Part shown: positions 6,931 through 9,862 of the stretch, one piece after another
How positions within the stretch are numbered: position 1 is the stretch's first letter
How the letters are laid out: every line of letters begins with the position of its first letter
From: SLFT01 sp964493075
GTDB taxonomy: Bacteria > Hydrogenedentota > Hydrogenedentia > Hydrogenedentales > CAITNO01
NCBI GenBank assembly: GCA_964493075.1
Contig: CAZBNU010000155.1
Coordinates: forward strand, 1-9,862
Direction: 5' to 3'
DNA length: 9,862 nt
Position numbers and translations under genes: made by a program
The notes under the pieces: model-generated
Told to the model about the DNA's origin: nothing
The model's database searches: none
Seen by the model: only the letters and a program-made list of their open reading frames with translations

Positions 6931-8265
6931 ATGAGAGTGCGTTGCTTATTAATTTTCATTCTGTTGTGTGCTTCATGCTCAAATTATAATACAAAGATTC
7001 ATGAAATCCCTCTCGCTTCCGGGGATAAATTACTTATAAAACATGAGTCGGCTCCCGGCTGGGTAGATCCTTATAATAAAATAACACCATATATTCTATG
7101 GGATAACGGAAAGAAAGAGGAACTACCATTCTTTTTGCATGATCTCCTTCCTGGATATTACCTCGACTATCCGCCAAACTGTATGAAAGTTACAGAGAAA
7201 AATGGGTTGATATTCCTTGTCACTGATTACGGTGCAGTTGTGCGAAAAGGAACTAAAGACGATATAGAATCTCACTGGAATTGGCGTATTTGGTCATTGA
7301 ACTTGTCTTATAAATATCAAGACGAACACAGAAAGTTCATTGAATCATACGCCCAATCTAAAGGGAAACAATCTACCGGGATACCTTTTGGGACATACCG
7401 AATAGAATCAATAGATTATGAATCCAAAGACTTCATTTATAAGACAAAAGATTATAATCCAAACATACTGCAATATCTTGTTTTTACCGGAACAGACGAT
7501 CTTCATTTTCAGTTTAATAAAGCAAAAACTGATGAAATACTGAAAAAGTCATATCAAACCAATATTTTATCGCCACATAATAGGGAACATTGGGAATTAA
7601 CATTAAAACTCTCACACCCTACACTGCATATTTATGGTTCTCATTTGCCAGATAAAATGATCAATGTTAATTTCAAGGAGACGCGTTTCTCTGGAATAGC
7701 CGAAATCCGTTCACTTAGTGAAAACGAAAAAGTAATTCGCCGCCGCTACAATCTTGAAAAATATGTAGAAATAGAACAAATCATTACCGCTGGAGAAGAT
7801 GAAGTTGATTTTCATTTTACAGTCAAAAATACTGGTGACGCACCATCAAAGATGCATGAGATACAAGCGATGGTAGATATATCCGGTTTTATTGGGCGTA
7901 GTTACGATTACGGTTACCATGAAAAAATGGAAAAGAGATATCATTACCTTAGAAAATGCTTGATATATCGTGATAATAAATTGATGCGGTTATCTGAGGT
8001 AAAGCCATGGCAGGCTTGGTATCCTGTACGCAGTAAAGGATTGATTGGTGCATTTAGCGCTGATGAAAAGCTGATTTTTGCCATGGCTTGGGAACCGCAT
8101 GAAGAATTTGCTCAGGATCCGTTCCTGAATCTTCGTTCTATTGTGCGAATTGATAGTGTCAAGCCCGGGGAAGTAAAAAATGTCCATGGCAAGGTTTATC
8201 TTGTACCTCACGATGTACCGGAACTACTTACGCGCTATGCCAAGGATTTCTCAGAACATAAATAA
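6931..8265 (+). CDS. Putative lipoprotein of unknown function
   Basis: A 444-residue protein from the preferred start. The N-terminus MRVRCLLIFILLCASCSNYN is a classic lipoprotein signal (basic residues, hydrophobic core, small residues before C16 in CASC), although Cys rather than Leu at -3 is unusual. An in-frame ATG at 6826 would add 35 polar residues ahead of this signal, so 6931 is preferred; neither has a strong Shine-Dalgarno. The body is rich in beta-strand-like, aromatic segments. The C-terminal half, from about ITAGEDEVDFHFTVKNTGDA, reads like a mutarotase/glycosidase-type beta-sandwich, ending with a strand KPGEVKNVHGKVYLVP and a helix PELLTRYAKDF. A carbohydrate-related envelope role is possible, but I do not recognise the family and no catalytic motif stands out. 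Codon use is AT-rich and unlike all neighbours, suggesting transfer. Confidence 0.78.
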   Translation: MRVRCLLIFILLCASCSNYNTKIHEIPLASGDKLLIKHESAPGWVDPYNKITPYILWDNGKKEELPFFLHDLLPGYYLDYPPNCMKVTEKNGLIFLVTDYGAVVRKGTKDDIESHWNWRIWSLNLSYKYQDEHRKFIESYAQSKGKQSTGIPFGTYRIESIDYESKDFIYKTKDYNPNILQYLVFTGTDDLHFQFNKAKTDEILKKSYQTNILSPHNREHWELTLKLSHPTLHIYGSHLPDKMINVNFKETRFSGIAEIRSLSENEKVIRRRYNLEKYVEIEQIITAGEDEVDFHFTVKNTGDAPSKMHEIQAMVDISGFIGRSYDYGYHEKMEKRYHYLRKCLIYRDNKLMRLSEVKPWQAWYPVRSKGLIGAFSADEKLIFAMAWEPHEEFAQDPFLNLRSIVRIDSVKPGEVKNVHGKVYLVPHDVPELLTRYAKDFSEHK

Positions 8266-8449
8266 ACATGGCATTAACATGGTGAAATATTAGCAGTACG
8301 AGATAATCATAAAGTGTATGCAAATCGAAATTGATTATGATAGCGAGAAAGGATGTGGACGTTCAGTATTGGCGTCCCCCCGTATTTTGGTCCAGTCGTT
8401 ATGAGAGTTTCCGAATTTCATGCCTGAATCTTCATGAAAACATTGCGTT

Positions 8450-8454
8450 AAGGA
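8450..8454 (+). promoter_or_regulatory. Ribosome binding site of the DUF2442 gene
   Basis: AAGGA lies 7 bases before ATG 8462. It decides for ATG 8462 over the in-frame TTG immediately before it at 8459. Confidence 0.6.
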
Positions 8455-8461
8455 TAGTTTG

Positions 8462-8713
8462 ATGGAAAGAATAATCGAAGCAAAACCACTTGATGATTAC
8501 CGAATCAGGGTGACGATGGCAAGTGGCCTGACGGGAATCTTTGACGTGAAGCCTTATCTTAATGGCTCTGCATTTCAGGAATTGAAAGATTCGATGTATT
8601 TCAACAGAGTACGCGTGGAACGTTACGGGATATCCTGGCCCCATGAACAGGATTTCAGTTCGGATACCATCATCCATGATATCCAGACTGCTCAAACATC
8701 GGCTGCTGTGTAA
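8462..8713 (+). CDS. DUF2442 family small protein
   Basis: An 83-residue cytoplasmic protein that matches the DUF2442 pattern over its full length: an N-terminal strand pair RIIEAKPLDDYRIRVTMASG, the signature GIFDVKPYLNGSAFQELKD, then FNRVRVERYGISWPHEQDFS and SSDTIIHD at the end. DUF2442 genes are widespread in accessory regions, often next to a DUF4160 gene, and such pairs have been viewed as toxin-antitoxin-like; no molecular function is established. Here no DUF4160 gene is found on either side, so it appears to be an orphan. It has a good Shine-Dalgarno (AAGGA, 7-base spacing). It sits at the right edge of the AT-rich segment, 196 bases after the lipoprotein gene, and may have arrived with it. 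Confidence 0.85.
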   Translation: MERIIEAKPLDDYRIRVTMASGLTGIFDVKPYLNGSAFQELKDSMYFNRVRVERYGISWPHEQDFSSDTIIHDIQTAQTSAAV

Positions 8714-8792
8714 TCAGATCCTTATGTCTACCTGAATCCTGTTTTGAAAAACAACCATACCGATGCCGATAAGGATGAGGCAGAGACGCCAC

Positions 8793-8822
8793 TTGATATA
8801 TCTCATTCCTCTGGGGTAGATT
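8793..8822 (+). promoter_or_regulatory. Candidate promoter of the beta-helix gene
   Basis: TTGATA (8793-8798) and TAGATT (8817-8822) are separated by 18 bases. The predicted start of transcription falls at about 8829, the A of the ATG, so the message would be leaderless; consistently, no Shine-Dalgarno precedes the ATG. The -10 match is moderate. Confidence 0.35.
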
Positions 8823-8828
8823 ATCCCC

Positions 8829-9862
8829 ATGAAAACACATCACCTCTTGATACCCGTAGCGCTGCTGGTTGTTCTTTACGGCAGTGTTGCGGCAGGCGCT
8901 GAGTTCTATGTGTCCCCCGGCGGCGCCGACACAAATCCGGGATCACAGGAGAAACCTTTCGCCACACTGGAGCGCGCGCGGGACGCAGTGCGTGCGGCCA
9001 GGCAGCAGGACGGCGTGCTGAAAGACGGATGCACGGTCTGGTTGCTGGAAGGGGATTACTTCCTTCAGCATTCCCTCGAACTCACCGCAGAGGATTCCGG
9101 AACTGCCGAGGCGCCTGTTATCTGGAAAGCGGCGCCCAATACCACGGCACGTATTCTTGGAGGACGTGTTGTAACAGGGTTTCAACCGGTAACGGATGAG
9201 GCAATACTCGATCGCTTGCAGGAACCGGCAAGGAGTAATTTGGTGTTTGCGGATTTGCGTGCGCTGGGCATTGAGGACTACGGCAAATTCAAATCGCGTG
9301 GATTTGCCCGGGGCGCCAATTGTTCTCATGGCGAACTGTTTTTCGATGGGCATCCCATGACCCTGGCACGTTGGCCCAATGCAGGAGAATGGCAGACCAT
9401 AACAGGGTTCCCGGAAGGCGCGGGACAGAACGACGACCACGGAGGCAATATCGGCGCATTAACCGACGGCTTTTTCTATGAGAGCGACCGCCCGAAACAT
9501 TGGCAGAAACCGGATAATCTCTGGGTACACGGCTACTGGGCCTATGACTGGGCGAACAGTTACGAACAAGTTGCGGAATTTGACGCTGAAAAACAGTTCA
9601 TACGCACAGCAGAACCTTACGGCCATTACGGCTTCCGCAAGGGGCAGCGCTTCTATTGTCTCAACGTGCTGGAAGAACTGGACACGCCCGACGAGTGGTT
9701 CATAGACCGGGAAAAGGGTATTCTTTACTTTTGTCCACCGCCAGCAGTGAATGGTGGTGAAGCATTATTTTCCATGCTCGAACAACCCTTCATCAAATGC
9801 ACCGGCGCGAGCCATATCCTGTTTCAAGGGCTGGCCTTTGAAGCGGGGCGGGGCAACGCCAT
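8829..9862 (+). CDS. Secreted right-handed beta-helix protein, GH141-like (partial, 3' end outside window)
   Basis: The frame is open from ATG 8829 to the right edge, 344 codons with no stop; the C-terminus lies beyond the window. A signal peptide (hydrophobic core about 6-20, likely cut after VAAGA at 24) directs export. The mature start EFYVSPGGADTNPGSQEKPF followed by ATLERARDAVR is the typical N-terminal element of secreted parallel beta-helix enzymes. Further recognisable segments are TVWLLEGDYFLQHSLELTAE (with DSG soon after), ILGGRVVTGF, ELFFDGHPMTLARWPNAGEW, DEWFIDREKGILYFCPP and the first helix-coil rungs in SHILFQGLAFEAG. This order fits GH141-type proteins (known activities include alpha-L-fucosidase and xylanase), so degradation of plant or algal polysaccharide is likely; the exact substrate cannot be told and the catalytic part is mostly outside. 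It is GC-rich like the left half of the window. Confidence 0.87.
   Translation, partial: MKTHHLLIPVALLVVLYGSVAAGAEFYVSPGGADTNPGSQEKPFATLERARDAVRAARQQDGVLKDGCTVWLLEGDYFLQHSLELTAEDSGTAEAPVIWKAAPNTTARILGGRVVTGFQPVTDEAILDRLQEPARSNLVFADLRALGIEDYGKFKSRGFARGANCSHGELFFDGHPMTLARWPNAGEWQTITGFPEGAGQNDDHGGNIGALTDGFFYESDRPKHWQKPDNLWVHGYWAYDWANSYEQVAEFDAEKQFIRTAEPYGHYGFRKGQRFYCLNVLEELDTPDEWFIDREKGILYFCPPPAVNGGEALFSMLEQPFIKCTGASHILFQGLAFEAGRGNA

Larger units (their letters stand above)
6786..8461. other. AT-rich segment, possible horizontal acquisition
   Basis: Base composition changes abruptly after the DUF362 stop. By direct count, 7441-7500 has 19 G or C in 60 whereas 6241-6300 has 42 in 60. The segment contains the lipoprotein gene and its flanks (6786-6930 and 8266-8461), in which I see no terminator, RNA gene, integrase, att site or clear promoter. 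Composition begins to recover within the DUF2442 gene and is back to GC-rich in the beta-helix gene. The right boundary is approximate. Confidence 0.6.

Noticed and set aside
8318..8404. 28-codon frame starting MQIEIDYDSEKG
   Set aside because: Too short, no ribosome site, no recognisable family.
8337..8462. 41-codon frame whose TGA overlaps the DUF2442 ATG (TGATG)
   Set aside because: The overlap would suit translational coupling, but there is no ribosome site and the product does not resemble DUF4160 or any antitoxin I know.
8718..8776. 8-base inverted repeat ATCCTTAT / ATAAGGAT upstream of the beta-helix gene
   Set aside because: A 43-base loop and no extension of the arms; consistent with chance and not a terminator.

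Overview
The window looks like bacterial chromosome from a GC-rich, Gram-negative organism. Four genes carry export or lipoprotein signals or N-terminal anchors, several are multi-pass membrane or envelope proteins, and the mix (DUF362 protein, secreted beta-helix polysaccharide-acting protein, TPR membrane protein, MgtC-type transporter) would fit the PVC superphylum (Planctomycetes, Lentisphaerae, Kiritimatiellae) or a neighbour such as Hydrogenedentes. This placement is an impression from gene content; there is no rRNA or tRNA in the window to test it. I found no CRISPR array, transposase or integrase.

Positions 1-293 hold no gene. They contain a roughly 100-base nested palindromic element (92-194) resembling a REP/BIME or MITE-like repeat, and a separate short hairpin (243-264).

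Positions 294-5363 carry four genes on the minus strand, read from right to left: an anchored SGNH-type hydrolase/acyltransferase (4098-5363), an exported trypsin/HtrA-like protein that seems to have lost its catalytic His and Ser (3226-4020), a polytopic membrane protein with a GT-C/TMTC-like N-terminal half and a TPR C-terminal half (1071-3167), and an MgtC/SapB family membrane protein (294-1019). The first three look like one unit acting in the envelope: a possible membrane glycosyltransferase-like protein, an SGNH enzyme and a protease-fold partner. MgtC may have its own promoter.

Positions 5364-5594 form a divergent intergenic region with a perfect hexanucleotide array (AAATCG-type, 5453-5488) and a good extended -10 promoter (5554-5562) for the plus-strand DUF362 gene (5595-6785). 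That DUF362 protein has a cysteine-rich tail that looks like an iron-sulfur binding site.

Positions 6786-8461 are visibly AT-rich compared with everything to the left and hold one lipoprotein gene of unknown function (6931-8265); this is a candidate horizontally acquired segment. A small DUF2442 gene (8462-8713) follows. The window ends inside a secreted right-handed beta-helix protein related to GH141-type glycosidases (from 8829, running off the right edge). Apart from the proposed minus-strand envelope cassette, the neighbours do not form an obvious shared pathway.
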